This document shows, piece by piece, positions 7,706-16,234 of a stretch of DNA of 36,233 nucleotides. This DNA is from Gemmiger formicilis (lineage in GTDB: Bacteria; Bacillota; Clostridia; Oscillospirales; Ruminococcaceae), in NCBI RefSeq assembly GCF_016901605.1, contig NZ_JACJKP010000004.1:1-36233 (forward strand). Reading direction: 5' to 3'. Below the pieces are notes generated by a model. The model did no database searches and was not told the origin of the DNA. It worked only from the letters and a program-made list of their open reading frames with translations. How positions within the stretch are numbered: the first letter of the stretch is position 1; each line of letters opens with the position of its first letter. A program made the position numbers and the translations under genes.

Positions 7706-8905
7706 ATGCTGCAACGTATTTTCCGTTCGATCCTCACCTTTCTGCGCCGGGTATGGGGCGACCAGCCGGTAGGCTGGGCCACCCTGCTGCCGGGGCTGCT
7801 GCTGACCGCCGTGCTGCTGGCGCTGCCCACCGGCTACGAAGGCGCCGTCATCTACCAGGGCACCGAAAAAGTCCGGGCCACCGTGCTGGCTACCAACGAG
7901 GATACCGTCATCTCCACCGGGCTGATCCAGACCGGCGAGCAGGTCTGCACCCTGCGCATTGAGGAAGGGCTGTTCAAAGGCCGGGAAGTCCAGGGCGCCA
8001 ACCTGCTCTCGGGCAGTCTTTCCCAGGACAAGATCTTTGCCCCGGGGGACATCGCCTTTGTGGTGGTCAGCTACCAGGGGGACACCGTCACCTCGGTGAC
8101 GATGATCGACCATTACCGTATCACCTGGGAATGGGTGCTGGCCCTCTTCTTTGCGCTGCTGCTCATTCTGTTTGCAGGCCCCGGCGGCGTGCGGGCACTG
8201 CTCTCCTTCGTGATCACGGTGCTGGCCATCTGGAAGGTGATGATCCCCACCTGCCTGAAGGGCGGCAACCCGCTGTTGATGGGCCTTTTGCTGGTGGCGC
8301 TGCTGACGGTGGTCATTATTGTGTTCGTGTACGGCTATGACCGCCGCAGTCTGGTGGCGGTGCTGGGCAGCATGCTGGGCACCGTGACCGCCTGCGGACT
8401 GGGCATGTTGTTCACCCACCTGCTGAAGATCCACGGCGCCGTGATGAGCGACAGCGAAACGCTGCTGTACGCAGGGTACCAGAACCTGGACCTGACCAAT
8501 ATTTTCATGGCCAGTATTTTCATCGGGGCGGCGGGCGCCATGATGGACCTGGCTGTGGACATTACCAGCGGCGTGAGCGAAGTTATCCGCAAAAAGCCGG
8601 GCATCGGCGCCTGGGAGGCGGTGGGCAGCGGCATGCGCATCGGGCAGGCGGCCATGGGCACCATGACCACCACCCTGTTGCTGGCTTACTCCGGCGGATG
8701 CATGGCCCAGCTGATGGTCTTTATGGCCCAGGGCACCCCCATCCTGAATATTCTGAACTACAAATATGTAGCCAGCGAGATTTTGCAGACGTTGGTGGGC
8801 AGCTTTGGTCTGGTAACGGTGGCGCCCTTTACCGCTGTGGTGGCAGGGCTTTTGCTGACCCGCGCCCCGCAGAAGGAAACGCCCCCTGCCAAGCCTGCGG
8901 CGTAA
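7706..8905 (+). CDS. YibE/F family multipass membrane protein
   Basis: This 399-residue protein has one N-terminal helix (about residues 25-42), an extracytoplasmic beta-rich domain (about 45-135) and then seven or more hydrophobic helices. The GAAGAMMDLAVDITSGVSE segment and the following GMRIGQAAMGTMTTTLLLAYSGG are characteristic of the YibE/F family, a conserved Firmicute membrane family without an established transport substrate. The ATG is preceded by TAGGAG. It lies 122 bases after the phosphatase; a GC-rich hairpin (7635-7659) without a T tract separates the two, so partial read-through is possible. A terminator follows directly. Confidence 0.85.
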   Translation: MLQRIFRSILTFLRRVWGDQPVGWATLLPGLLLTAVLLALPTGYEGAVIYQGTEKVRATVLATNEDTVISTGLIQTGEQVCTLRIEEGLFKGREVQGANLLSGSLSQDKIFAPGDIAFVVVSYQGDTVTSVTMIDHYRITWEWVLALFFALLLILFAGPGGVRALLSFVITVLAIWKVMIPTCLKGGNPLLMGLLLVALLTVVIIVFVYGYDRRSLVAVLGSMLGTVTACGLGMLFTHLLKIHGAVMSDSETLLYAGYQNLDLTNIFMASIFIGAAGAMMDLAVDITSGVSEVIRKKPGIGAWEAVGSGMRIGQAAMGTMTTTLLLAYSGGCMAQLMVFMAQGTPILNILNYKYVASEILQTLVGSFGLVTVAPFTAVVAGLLLTRAPQKETPPAKPAA

Positions 8906-8930
8906 CCGTTGTTTGTTTTTCTTTCGCTGA

Positions 8931-8968
8931 AAACGGCCGGTCCCGGAACGGGGACCGGCTGCTTTTTT
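8931..8968 (+). terminator. Rho-independent terminator after the YibE/F gene
   Basis: The nine-base stem GCCGGTCCC / GGGACCGGC has the loop GGAACG, with TGC and six T after it, starting about 25 bases past the stop codon. Confidence 0.85.
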
Positions 8969-9007
8969 GTACCGGTTGGTTGCAGCATCGTAAAAAATGA
9001 CAAAATG

Positions 9008-9018
9008 GAAACGGTTTC
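9008..9018 (+). promoter_or_regulatory. Upstream LacI/CcpA-like operator
   Basis: GAAAC-G-GTTTC is a perfect 11-base palindrome in the context TGGAAACGGTTTCA, matching 12 of 14 positions of the classical cre consensus. It lies about 95 bases upstream of the -35 box of the sugar-uptake operon, and its centre is about 151 bases from the second operator. It may bind the LacI-type regulator encoded in the operon, or CcpA; the sequence alone does not decide. Confidence 0.6.
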
Positions 9019-9112
9019 AATTAATTTGTAACTTTTCCCGTGCGAAATGCACAAAAGGCCGGGTTCTCTCTTGTGGTTTTAAACAAACTTGATTAAAAAA
9101 CGGAAAAAGTTA

Positions 9113-9141
9113 TTGCTTTTTTGTGAAAAACGATGTACCAT
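9113..9141 (+). promoter_or_regulatory. Sigma-A promoter of the sugar-uptake operon
   Basis: TTGCTT (9113-9118) and TACCAT (9136-9141) are separated by 17 bases. Transcription would begin near 9148, giving a leader of about 90 bases with the downstream operator just after the start. Confidence 0.6.
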
Positions 9142-9154
9142 AGTGGCATCGAAA

Positions 9155-9174
9155 GGTTGGAAACGTTACCAACC
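9155..9174 (+). promoter_or_regulatory. Promoter-proximal LacI/CcpA-like operator
   Basis: GGTTGG-N-AACGTT-N-CCAACC is a 20-base palindrome broken at only one symmetric pair. Its core TGGAAACGTTACCA matches 13 of 14 cre positions. Starting about 7 bases after the predicted transcription start, a bound protein there would block initiation or elongation. The extended arms (GGTTGG/CCAACC) go beyond a plain cre and favour the local regulator. Confidence 0.65.
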
Positions 9175-9238
9175 GACACGCAAAAGCACACTCGCCCGGC
9201 TCCCGGGCAACAACACCTTTTTCAAGGAGGAGAACAAC

Positions 9239-10588
9239 ATGAAAGCCAAGAAACTTCTTTCTCTGGGCATCGCCGGTACCATGGCCGTAGCACTGCTGGC
9301 CGGCTGTTCCTCGTCCGGCAGCAGCTCTTCCGCTGCTTCTTCCGGCGACACCGCCACCAGCGAAGCCTCCGCCGCCAGCACCACCGCTGCCGGCAAGGTC
9401 TACTACCTGAACTTCAAACCCGAGCAGGATGAACAGTGGCAGGCGCTGGCCAAGGTTTACACCGAACAGACCGGTGTTCCCGTCACCGTGGTGACCGCCG
9501 CTTCCGGCGAGTACGAAACCACCCTGATGAGCGAGATGGCCAAGAGCGACGCCCCCACCCTGTTCCAGGTCAACGGCCCCATCGGCCTGGCCAACTGGAA
9601 GGATTACTGCTATGACCTGACCGGCAGCGACATTCTGGGCCAGCTGACCAGCGACACCTACGCCCTGAAGGACGGCGACGCCACCCTGGGCATCGGTTAC
9701 GTTATTGAGTCCTACGGCCTGATCACCAACAAGACCCTGTTGGAAAAAGCCGGTTACACCATCGACGATATCAAGAGCTTTGAGGACCTGAAGAAAGTCG
9801 CCGAGGACATCACCGCCCGCCAGGACGAGCTGGGCTTCGCAGCTTTCACCTCCGCCGGCATGGATTCTTCCTCCGACTGGCGCTACAAGACCCACCTGGC
9901 CAACCTGCCCATCTACTTTGAGTACCAGGACGAAGGCATCACCTCCACCGATGCCATCAAGGGCACCTACCTGGACAACTACAAGAACATCTTTGACCTG
10001 TACATCAACAACTCCACCTGCGCTCCCACCGAGCTGGCCGGCAAGACCGCCGATGACAGCCGCAACGAGTTCCTGGCCGGTGAAGCCGTGTTCTATCAGA
10101 ACGGTTCCTGGGAATACGTCAACCTGACCCAGGACGGCACCTTCACCGATGACGACCTGGCCATGATCCCCATCTACTTCGGCGTGGGCGATGAAGCCAA
10201 CCAGGGCCTGTGCACCGGCACCGAGAACTACTGGTGCGTCAACAGCGAAGCCCCCGAAGAAGACATCCAGGCCACTCTGGACTTCATCAACTGGTGTGTC
10301 ACCTCTGAGGAAGGCACCAAGGCCATGGCCAATGACATGGGCTTTGTTATCCCCTTCAAGGGCGCCCAGGAATCCAGCAACGTCTTTGTAAAGCAGGACC
10401 AGGAAATGACCGCTGCGGGCAAGACCCCCGTGTCCTGGAACTTCACCACCATGCCTTCCGAAAACTGGAAGAACGGCGTGGGCTCTGCCCTGACCGCCTA
10501 TGCCGCCGGCACCGGTGACTGGGACGGCGTCGTGACCGCCTTCGTGGACGGCTGGGCTACCGAGGCTGCGCTGAACGCTACCGCGTAA
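9239..10588 (+). CDS. Sugar ABC transporter solute-binding lipoprotein (CUT1, MalE-like)
   Basis: This 449-residue extracellular solute-binding protein of family 1 captures sugars and delivers them to the two permeases encoded next. A lipoprotein signal with lipobox LAGC (Cys23) is followed by a Ser/Ala/Thr linker to about residue 50, then the two-lobed binding domain. AKSDAPTLFQVNG and the SWEYVNL region are typical of the family. The ATG at 9239 has AAGGAGG 8 bases upstream; the longer frame starting at 9089 lacks a signal peptide at its start. Because the operon also holds MalQ and a LacI regulator, a maltooligosaccharide or other alpha-glucoside is the most likely ligand, but this is inferred from context. 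Confidence 0.88.
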   Translation: MKAKKLLSLGIAGTMAVALLAGCSSSGSSSSAASSGDTATSEASAASTTAAGKVYYLNFKPEQDEQWQALAKVYTEQTGVPVTVVTAASGEYETTLMSEMAKSDAPTLFQVNGPIGLANWKDYCYDLTGSDILGQLTSDTYALKDGDATLGIGYVIESYGLITNKTLLEKAGYTIDDIKSFEDLKKVAEDITARQDELGFAAFTSAGMDSSSDWRYKTHLANLPIYFEYQDEGITSTDAIKGTYLDNYKNIFDLYINNSTCAPTELAGKTADDSRNEFLAGEAVFYQNGSWEYVNLTQDGTFTDDDLAMIPIYFGVGDEANQGLCTGTENYWCVNSEAPEEDIQATLDFINWCVTSEEGTKAMANDMGFVIPFKGAQESSNVFVKQDQEMTAAGKTPVSWNFTTMPSENWKNGVGSALTAYAAGTGDWDGVVTAFVDGWATEAALNATA

Positions 10589-10630
10589 AAAACGCCTTCC
10601 GGGTCCGGCAGACCGACCAATGATACCATG

Positions 10631-10672
10631 CGGGAAGGGCGGGCGAACCAAACGCCCGCCCCTCCCGCTTTT
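10631..10672 (+). terminator. Intercistronic hairpin/attenuator between binding protein and permease genes
   Basis: A 15-base stem with a single mismatch (arms built around GGGCGGGCG / CGCCCGCCC, loop AACCAAA) is followed by CTTTTC. It lies 42 bases after the binding-protein stop and 18 bases before the permease start. Such elements usually let most transcripts end, or protect the upstream message, so that the binding protein is made in excess over the permeases. Confidence 0.65.
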
Positions 10673-10689
10673 CTTGTGGGGAAATCAAT

Positions 10690-11541
10690 ATGGAAAAAGC
10701 GATTAAAAAATTCTGGCCGGTGTTCATACTGCCCACGCTGGCGGCCTTTATCATCGGCTTTATCTGGCCCTTTATCTGGGGTATCGGGCTGTCGTTCTGC
10801 AAGTTCACCACGGTGAAAAACGTGCAGTTCGTGGGCCTGGACAACTACTTCAAAATCTGGCAGGACAACACCTTTGTCCATGCGTTCGTCTTTACCACGG
10901 CGTTTACCATTGTGTCCACCGTGCTCATCAACGTGCTGGGCTTTACCCTGGCGCTGCTGCTCACCCGGCATGTGCGAGGCACCAACATCTTCCGTACCGT
11001 CTACTTCATGCCCAACCTGATCGGCGGCGTGGTACTGGGCTATATCTGGCAGACACTGCTCAACGGCCTGCTGACCGTGCTGGAAAAGCCCCTGATCACC
11101 CTGAACGCCACCTACGGTTTCTGGGGCATCGTGATCCTGATGTGCTGGCAGCAGATCGGCTACATGATGATCATTTACATTGCCGGATTGCAGAACGTCC
11201 CCACCGACCTGATCGAAGCCGCCCGCATCGACGGCGCCACCAGCCGCCAGGTACTTACCCGGGTCAAGATTCCCATGGTCATGCCCAGCATTACCATCTG
11301 TACCTTCCTGACCCTGACCAACTCCTTCAAGCTCTTTGACCAGAACCTGTCCCTGACCGGCGGCGAACCCGCCAAAGCCAGCCAGATGCTGGCTCTGAAC
11401 ATCTACGATACCTTCTATGCCCGCAGCGGTGCCCAGTGGAAGGGCATCGGCCAGGCCAAGGCCGTAGTGTTCTTCCTGGCGGTGGTCGTCATCGCCCTGA
11501 TCCAGCTTCGGCTGACCCGTTCCAAGGAGGTGCAGCAGTAA
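10690..11541 (+). CDS. Sugar ABC transporter permease (MalF-like, CUT1)
   Basis: This 283-residue inner permease subunit has six predicted helices. The conserved EAA loop that docks the ATPase reads EAARIDGATSRQVLTRVKIP, about 90 residues from the C-terminus as the family requires. It lacks the large periplasmic insertion of enteric MalF, as is usual in Firmicutes. GGGGAAAT before the ATG is a weak ribosome site, weaker than that of the binding protein. The stop TAA shares its last A with the ATG of the second permease, so the two are translationally coupled. No ATP-binding subunit is encoded in the operon; a shared MsmX-type ATPase elsewhere is expected. Confidence 0.9.
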   Translation: MEKAIKKFWPVFILPTLAAFIIGFIWPFIWGIGLSFCKFTTVKNVQFVGLDNYFKIWQDNTFVHAFVFTTAFTIVSTVLINVLGFTLALLLTRHVRGTNIFRTVYFMPNLIGGVVLGYIWQTLLNGLLTVLEKPLITLNATYGFWGIVILMCWQQIGYMMIIYIAGLQNVPTDLIEAARIDGATSRQVLTRVKIPMVMPSITICTFLTLTNSFKLFDQNLSLTGGEPAKASQMLALNIYDTFYARSGAQWKGIGQAKAVVFFLAVVVIALIQLRLTRSKEVQQ

Positions 11542-12389
11542 TGCAGAATTCCAAAAACACCAAGCGCGTCAACGCTGTGATCTCGGTGGTGCTGGGGCTG
11601 CTGTGCGTTGCCTACGTCTACCCCATCGTGCTGATTCTGCTCAACTCCCTCAAGCAGGAGCGGGCCATCTCCACCACCCGTATCTTCGAGCTGCCTTCCT
11701 CCGAAACCTTTGTGCGCCTGCAGAACTATATCTACGGCATCACTTCCATGGACTTTTTGTCCTCCTTCTGGTATAGTTTATTCATCTCGGTTTCGTCGGT
11801 ATTGCTGATTTTGCTGTGCTGCTCCATGTGCGCATGGTACATCACCCGGGTACACGGCAAACTGTCCACCGGCATGTACTATCTGTGCGTGTTCAGCATG
11901 GTGGTACCCTTCCAGATGGTCATGTTCACCCTGGCCAAAACCGCCGACACCCTGAAACTGAACACGCCCTACAACATCTGCATCATCTACCTGGGCTTCG
12001 GCGCCGGGCTGGCGGTGTTCATGTTCACCGGCTTTATGAAATCCATGCCCGTGGAAATTGAGGAAGCGGCCATGATCGACGGCTGCAACCCGCTGCAGAT
12101 CTTCTTCCGGGTGGTTTGCCCCATCCTGAAACCCACCATGATCTCCACTGCCATTCTGGAAACCATGTGGGTATGGAACGACTATCTGCTGCCCACCCTG
12201 GTACTGGATATCAAAAAATACCGCACCATTCCCATGGCGATCCAGTATTTCCGGGGCAGCTACGGCAAGGTGGAAATGGGCCCCATGATGGCCTGCATCA
12301 TGCTCACCGTGTTGCCGGTGGTCATTCTCTATCTGGTGTGCCAGAAGTACATCATCGAGGGCGTCGTGGCCGGCGCCGTCAAGGGCTGA
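11541..12389 (+). CDS. Sugar ABC transporter permease (MalG-like, CUT1)
   Basis: This 282-residue second permease has six helices and the EAA loop EEAAMIDGCNPLQIFFRVVCP. It pairs with the preceding MalF-like subunit to form the channel. The start is fixed by the TAATG overlap with the upstream stop and by AAGGAGG at 11524-11530, inside the end of the previous gene. Its C-terminus IIEGVVAGAVKG is the standard ending of CUT1 MalG-type permeases. The substrate is inferred as for the binding protein. Confidence 0.9.
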   Translation: MQNSKNTKRVNAVISVVLGLLCVAYVYPIVLILLNSLKQERAISTTRIFELPSSETFVRLQNYIYGITSMDFLSSFWYSLFISVSSVLLILLCCSMCAWYITRVHGKLSTGMYYLCVFSMVVPFQMVMFTLAKTADTLKLNTPYNICIIYLGFGAGLAVFMFTGFMKSMPVEIEEAAMIDGCNPLQIFFRVVCPILKPTMISTAILETMWVWNDYLLPTLVLDIKKYRTIPMAIQYFRGSYGKVEMGPMMACIMLTVLPVVILYLVCQKYIIEGVVAGAVKG

Positions 12390-12448
12390 TTCCAGCCTGC
12401 ATACGTCCCCGCCGGGGGACGGCATCCTAAGAAAAGAAGGGGTAAGGC

Positions 12449-13474
12449 ATGACGATCAAGGATATTGCCCGGGAGGCCGGGTACGCGGTGGGCACCGTCT
12501 CCCGCGTGATCAACAACAACCCCAACGTCAGCGCCGCTGCCCGGGCACGCATTTTGGAAGTGATCCACAAATACAACTTCCAGCCCAATTCCAACGCCAA
12601 ACACCTGAAACAACAGGCCAGCCAGGGCATTGCCATGATCGTAAAAGGCACCCACAACATGCTGTTTGCCTCAGTGCTGGAAAAAATGCAGACCGAATGT
12701 ACGGCCGCCGGGTACAACGGCATGGTCTACTACATCGATGAAAACGACAACGAGGTGGACCGCGCCCGCCAGATCTGCCGGGAACACAAACCCCACGGGG
12801 TGATCTTTCTGGGTTCCGACCGCAACCATTTCGGCCCCGACCTGGAGGAGCTGGGCGTGCCCTGCCTGCTGATGACCAACACCGCCGCCACCGCAGCCAT
12901 TGCCAACCTGTCCAGCGTCAGCGTGGACGACGTGGCCGCCGCGGCCCGGATGGTGGGGCATCTGCTGGACAACGGCCACCGCCGCATCGGTTTCATCGGC
13001 GGCGACCTGACCTCCTCCCAGCCCAGTTCCGCCCGTCTGAGCGGCTGCCTGAGCGAGTTTTCCCGCCGGGGGCTGGCCTTTGAGCCCACCCGGCAGTACA
13101 CCGTCGCCCGCTACACTTTGGCCGGCGGCTACCAGGCCATGGAGCATCTGCTCAACACCCTGCCTGACCTGACCGCCGTGTTCGCCTTCAGTGACATCAT
13201 GGCCATCGGCGCCATGCGGGCACTGCAGGACCACGGTCTGCGGGTGCCGGAGGATGTGTCGGTATGCGGCTTTGACGGCATTGAGCTGGCGGGGTATCTT
13301 TCCCCCCGGCTGACCACTATACGCCAGCCCGCCGAACGGATGGCCGGGCGGGGCGTGGCTATTCTGATCCGCTGCATTGAGGAACAGAGCGACGCGGTAC
13401 ACGAACTGGTGCCCTACGAGCTTTTGGAGGGCGAAAGTGTCCTGCGCCTGCCCCTTGCAGACGAGACCCATTGA
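12449..13474 (+). CDS. LacI-family transcriptional regulator of the sugar operon
   Basis: This 341-residue regulator has an N-terminal LacI helix-turn-helix and hinge (residues 1-60: TIKDIAREAG...GTVSRVINN...) followed by a periplasmic-binding-protein-like effector domain containing GFIGGD, FAFSDIMAIGAMRAL and VCGFDGIELAGYLSPRLTTIRQP. It lies within the operon, between the permease and malQ, and most likely binds the palindromes at 9008-9018 and 9155-9174, releasing them when sugar is present. The hinge helix region lacks the usual LPNxxAR (here QPNSNAKHLK), so its DNA bending may differ from LacI. The start is supported by a purine-rich stretch (AAGAAGGGG) upstream. Confidence 0.88.
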   Translation: MTIKDIAREAGYAVGTVSRVINNNPNVSAAARARILEVIHKYNFQPNSNAKHLKQQASQGIAMIVKGTHNMLFASVLEKMQTECTAAGYNGMVYYIDENDNEVDRARQICREHKPHGVIFLGSDRNHFGPDLEELGVPCLLMTNTAATAAIANLSSVSVDDVAAAARMVGHLLDNGHRRIGFIGGDLTSSQPSSARLSGCLSEFSRRGLAFEPTRQYTVARYTLAGGYQAMEHLLNTLPDLTAVFAFSDIMAIGAMRALQDHGLRVPEDVSVCGFDGIELAGYLSPRLTTIRQPAERMAGRGVAILIRCIEEQSDAVHELVPYELLEGESVLRLPLADETH

Positions 13475-13493
13475 CCGAAAGGAGGAATTGCCC

Positions 13494-14975
13494 ATGCGCG
13501 CAAGCGGTGTGCTGATGCACCTGTCCAGTCTGCCTTCGCCTTACGGCGTCGGCACAATGGGCGCGGCGGCAAGGGCTTTTGTGGATTTTCTGGCAGCAGC
13601 GGGGCAGCGCTACTGGCAGCTGCTGCCCATCTGCCCCACCAGCTACGGGGACAGCCCCTACCAGTCGTTTTCGACCTACGCGGGCAACCCCTATCTTATT
13701 GACCTGGACGCCCTGGCCGAGGATGGCCTGCTGACGCCCGAAGAATACCAGACCATCGACTGGGAGAGCACCCCCGACCGGGTAAACTACGGGGCACTGT
13801 ACCGCAAACGCTGGGCGGTGCTGCGCAAAGCCTGCGACCGGCTTTTGCAGAATCCGCCCCCGGCCTACGCCGATTTCTGTGCGGACAACGCTTTCTGGCT
13901 GCCGGACTACGCCCTGTTCATGGCCCTGAAAGACGAGCACGGTGGCCGTGCCTGGACCGAATGGGAACCGGCCCTGCGCCGTCGTGACCCTGCCGCCCTG
14001 GACGCCGCCCGCGCCCGCTGTGCCGAGGCCATCGCCTTCTGGCAGGGGGTGCAGTATCTCTTCTTTGCCCAGTGGCGGGCCCTGAAAGACTACGCCAACG
14101 GGCGGGGCATCCGCATCATCGGGGATCTGCCCATCTATGTGGCTGCCGACAGTGTGGACGTCTGGAGCACACCGGAAGCCTTCCAGCTGGACGAAAACCT
14201 GCTGCCCACCGAGGTAGCGGGCTGCCCTCCGGACGGTTTTTCCGCCACCGGGCAGCTGTGGGGCAACCCGCTGTACAACTGGGACGCCATGGCCCGGGAC
14301 GGTTATGCCTGGTGGGTGCAGCGTTTCCGGGTGCTGTGCCGCACCTACGATATGCTGCGCATTGACCATTTCCGCGGTTTTGCGGGGTACTACGCCATTC
14401 CCTACGGCCAGACCGACGCCTGCGGCGGGCGGTGGCGTCAGGGGCCGGGCATTGCTCTGTTCCGTGCCGTGGAACAGGCTCTGGGCAAACAGCCCATCAT
14501 TGCCGAGGACCTGGGCTTCCTGACCGACGATGTGCGGGAACTGCTGCATCAGAGCGGTTACCCCGGCATGAAGGTGCTGGAATTTGCCTTTGACAGCCGG
14601 GACGGCGGGGACTACCTGCCCCACACCTATCCCCGGCACTGTGTGGTCTACACCGGCACCCACGACAACGAACCCATCAACGGCTGGTTCCAGACCGCCC
14701 CCGCCCCGGACATTGCCCACGCCCTGGAATACCTGCCCCTGACCAAAGAGGAAGGCTACCACTGGGGCATGATGCGTGCCGCCTGGGCCAGCGTGGCAGA
14801 CCTGGCCGTTGTACAGGCACAGGACCTGCTGGGCCTGGGGCACGAAGCCCGTATGAACACCCCGTCCACCCTGGGCGGCAACTGGTGCTGGCGGGCGCTG
14901 CCCGGCGTCTTTGACGAGGCGCTGGCCGCCAAGGTACGCCGTCAGATGGAACTGTACGGCCGCCTGAACGGATAA
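13494..14975 (+). CDS. malQ: 4-alpha-glucanotransferase (amylomaltase, GH77)
   Basis: This 493-residue cytoplasmic enzyme transfers alpha-1,4-glucan segments between maltooligosaccharides, releasing glucose. The GH77 landmarks are present: LHLSSLPSPYGVG-like N-terminus (here MHLSSLPSPYGVGTMG), SPYQSFSTYAGNPYLIDL, the nucleophile Asp in MLRIDHFRGF, the acid/base Glu in IAEDLG and the transition-state Asp in GTHDNE, with NTPSTLGGNWCWR near the end. Length fits the bacterial type I enzyme. GGAGGA lies 8 bases before the ATG, and the gene starts 19 bases after the regulator stop. It processes the sugars brought in by the upstream transporter; the glucose formed could feed the ROK kinase at 18774. 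Confidence 0.95.
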   Translation: MRASGVLMHLSSLPSPYGVGTMGAAARAFVDFLAAAGQRYWQLLPICPTSYGDSPYQSFSTYAGNPYLIDLDALAEDGLLTPEEYQTIDWESTPDRVNYGALYRKRWAVLRKACDRLLQNPPPAYADFCADNAFWLPDYALFMALKDEHGGRAWTEWEPALRRRDPAALDAARARCAEAIAFWQGVQYLFFAQWRALKDYANGRGIRIIGDLPIYVAADSVDVWSTPEAFQLDENLLPTEVAGCPPDGFSATGQLWGNPLYNWDAMARDGYAWWVQRFRVLCRTYDMLRIDHFRGFAGYYAIPYGQTDACGGRWRQGPGIALFRAVEQALGKQPIIAEDLGFLTDDVRELLHQSGYPGMKVLEFAFDSRDGGDYLPHTYPRHCVVYTGTHDNEPINGWFQTAPAPDIAHALEYLPLTKEEGYHWGMMRAAWASVADLAVVQAQDLLGLGHEARMNTPSTLGGNWCWRALPGVFDEALAAKVRRQMELYGRLNG

Positions 14976-15024
14976 ATGGTTTCCTCCTCCGGGGTCGGCC
15001 CTTCCCCACCCCGGCCTATACCCA

Positions 15025-15060
15025 CCCGCCTGCGGCGCACACCGCAGGCGGGATTTTTTT
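15025..15060 (+). terminator. Rho-independent terminator of the sugar operon
   Basis: A perfect 11-base stem (CCCGCCTGCGG / CCGCAGGCGGG) with a CGCACA loop is followed by A and seven T. Confidence 0.92.
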
Positions 15061-15120
15061 GCAGGCGCTGGTATTTTGCGGCGCCCTGTGCTACCATAAA
15101 GGCAAAAGGAGGCCTTGCCT

Positions 15121-16155
15121 ATGCTGGCGTATACCTATGTGAAAGAGGGCGTGTTTGCCCTGCAAGAAAAATCCAAACCCACCCTGCAGAACGACCGGGA
15201 TGCCATTGTGAAGGTGACCCTGGGCAGCATCTGCACCAGTGACCTGCATATCAAGCACGGGTCGGTGCCCCGGGCGGTGCCGGGCATCACCGTAGGGCAC
15301 GAGATGGTGGGCATTGTGGAACAGGTTGGTTCCGCCGTGACCACCGTGCGCCCCGGGGACCGTGTGGCCGTGAACGTGGAGACGTTCTGCGGGGAATGCT
15401 TTTTCTGCCGCCACGGCTGGGTGAACAACTGCACCGACCCCAGCGGCGGCTGGGCGCTGGGCTGCCGGATCGACGGCGGGCAGGCGGAATACGTGCGGGT
15501 GCCCTACGCCGACCAGGGGCTGACCCCCATCCCGGACACCGTGACCGACGAACAGGCCCTGTTTGTGGGCGACGTGCTGGCCACCGGTTACTGGGCGGCC
15601 CAGATCAGCGAGATCACCTCGGAAGACACCGTGCTGATTCTGGGTGCGGGGCCCACGGGACTGTGCACCCTGCAGTGCGTGCAGCTGTATTCCCCCAAGC
15701 GGGTCATCGTCTGTGACAAGGACCCCGCCCGGCTGGCTTTTGTGCAGGCCCATTACCCCACAGTACTGACCTCCCCGCCGGAAAACCTGCCGGACTTTGT
15801 GGCCGCCCACAGCGACCACGGCGGCGCCGACACCGTGCTGGAGGTAGCGGGCAGCGATGATACCTTCCGGCTGGCGTGGCAGTGTGCCCGCCCCAATGCC
15901 ATTGTAACGGTGGTGGCGCTGTACGACGGTCCCCAGACCCTGCCCCTGCCGGATATGTACGGCAAGAACCTGATTTTCAAAACGGGCGGCGTGGACGGCT
16001 GCCACTGCAAGGAAACGCTGGACCTGATCGCCGCAGGCAAGCTGGACACCACCCCGCTGATCACCCACACCTACGACCTGAAGGACATTGAAGCGGCCTA
16101 CGACCTGTTTGAACACCGCCGGGACGGCGTGATCAAAGTGGCCATCCGCTGCTGA
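15121..16155 (+). CDS. Zinc-dependent alcohol dehydrogenase (medium-chain)
   Basis: This 344-residue member of the medium-chain dehydrogenase/reductase superfamily carries the catalytic zinc ligands C38 and H60-E61 (GHE motif) and the four-cysteine structural zinc site C90, C93, C96 and C104. A Rossmann NAD(P) motif GAGPTG lies near residue 178. It oxidises or reduces a secondary alcohol, polyol or short aldehyde; isopropanol/butanediol dehydrogenases are the nearest type by motif, but the substrate is not readable. AAAAGGAGG (15105-15112 region) is 8 bases from the ATG at 15121, which beats the TTG at 15115. It stands alone between two terminators. A TACCAT -10-like box lies at 15092 without a clear -35. 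Confidence 0.9.
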   Translation: MLAYTYVKEGVFALQEKSKPTLQNDRDAIVKVTLGSICTSDLHIKHGSVPRAVPGITVGHEMVGIVEQVGSAVTTVRPGDRVAVNVETFCGECFFCRHGWVNNCTDPSGGWALGCRIDGGQAEYVRVPYADQGLTPIPDTVTDEQALFVGDVLATGYWAAQISEITSEDTVLILGAGPTGLCTLQCVQLYSPKRVIVCDKDPARLAFVQAHYPTVLTSPPENLPDFVAAHSDHGGADTVLEVAGSDDTFRLAWQCARPNAIVTVVALYDGPQTLPLPDMYGKNLIFKTGGVDGCHCKETLDLIAAGKLDTTPLITHTYDLKDIEAAYDLFEHRRDGVIKVAIRC

Positions 16156-16180
16156 ACCCAGAAAAATTCCAAGAAGAGAA

Positions 16181-16225
16181 GGGAACAGGCCCGCACGGCA
16201 ATTGCCGCGCGGGCCTGTTCCCTTG
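16181..16225. terminator. Bidirectional terminator between the dehydrogenase and EamA genes
   Basis: A perfect 14-base outer stem (GGGAACAGGCCCGC and its complement) encloses the 12-base palindrome CGGCAATTGCCG, making a 42-base hairpin. It sits between convergent genes and can serve both strands, although T runs are weak on each side. Confidence 0.75.
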
Positions 16226-16234
16226 TTCACCTAT

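Noticed and set aside
15059-15097. A promoter for the alcohol dehydrogenase using TTGCAG or TTGCGG with TACCAT
   Set aside because: The spacings are 27 and 10 bases, both unsuitable; only the -10-like box remains, so no promoter was called.
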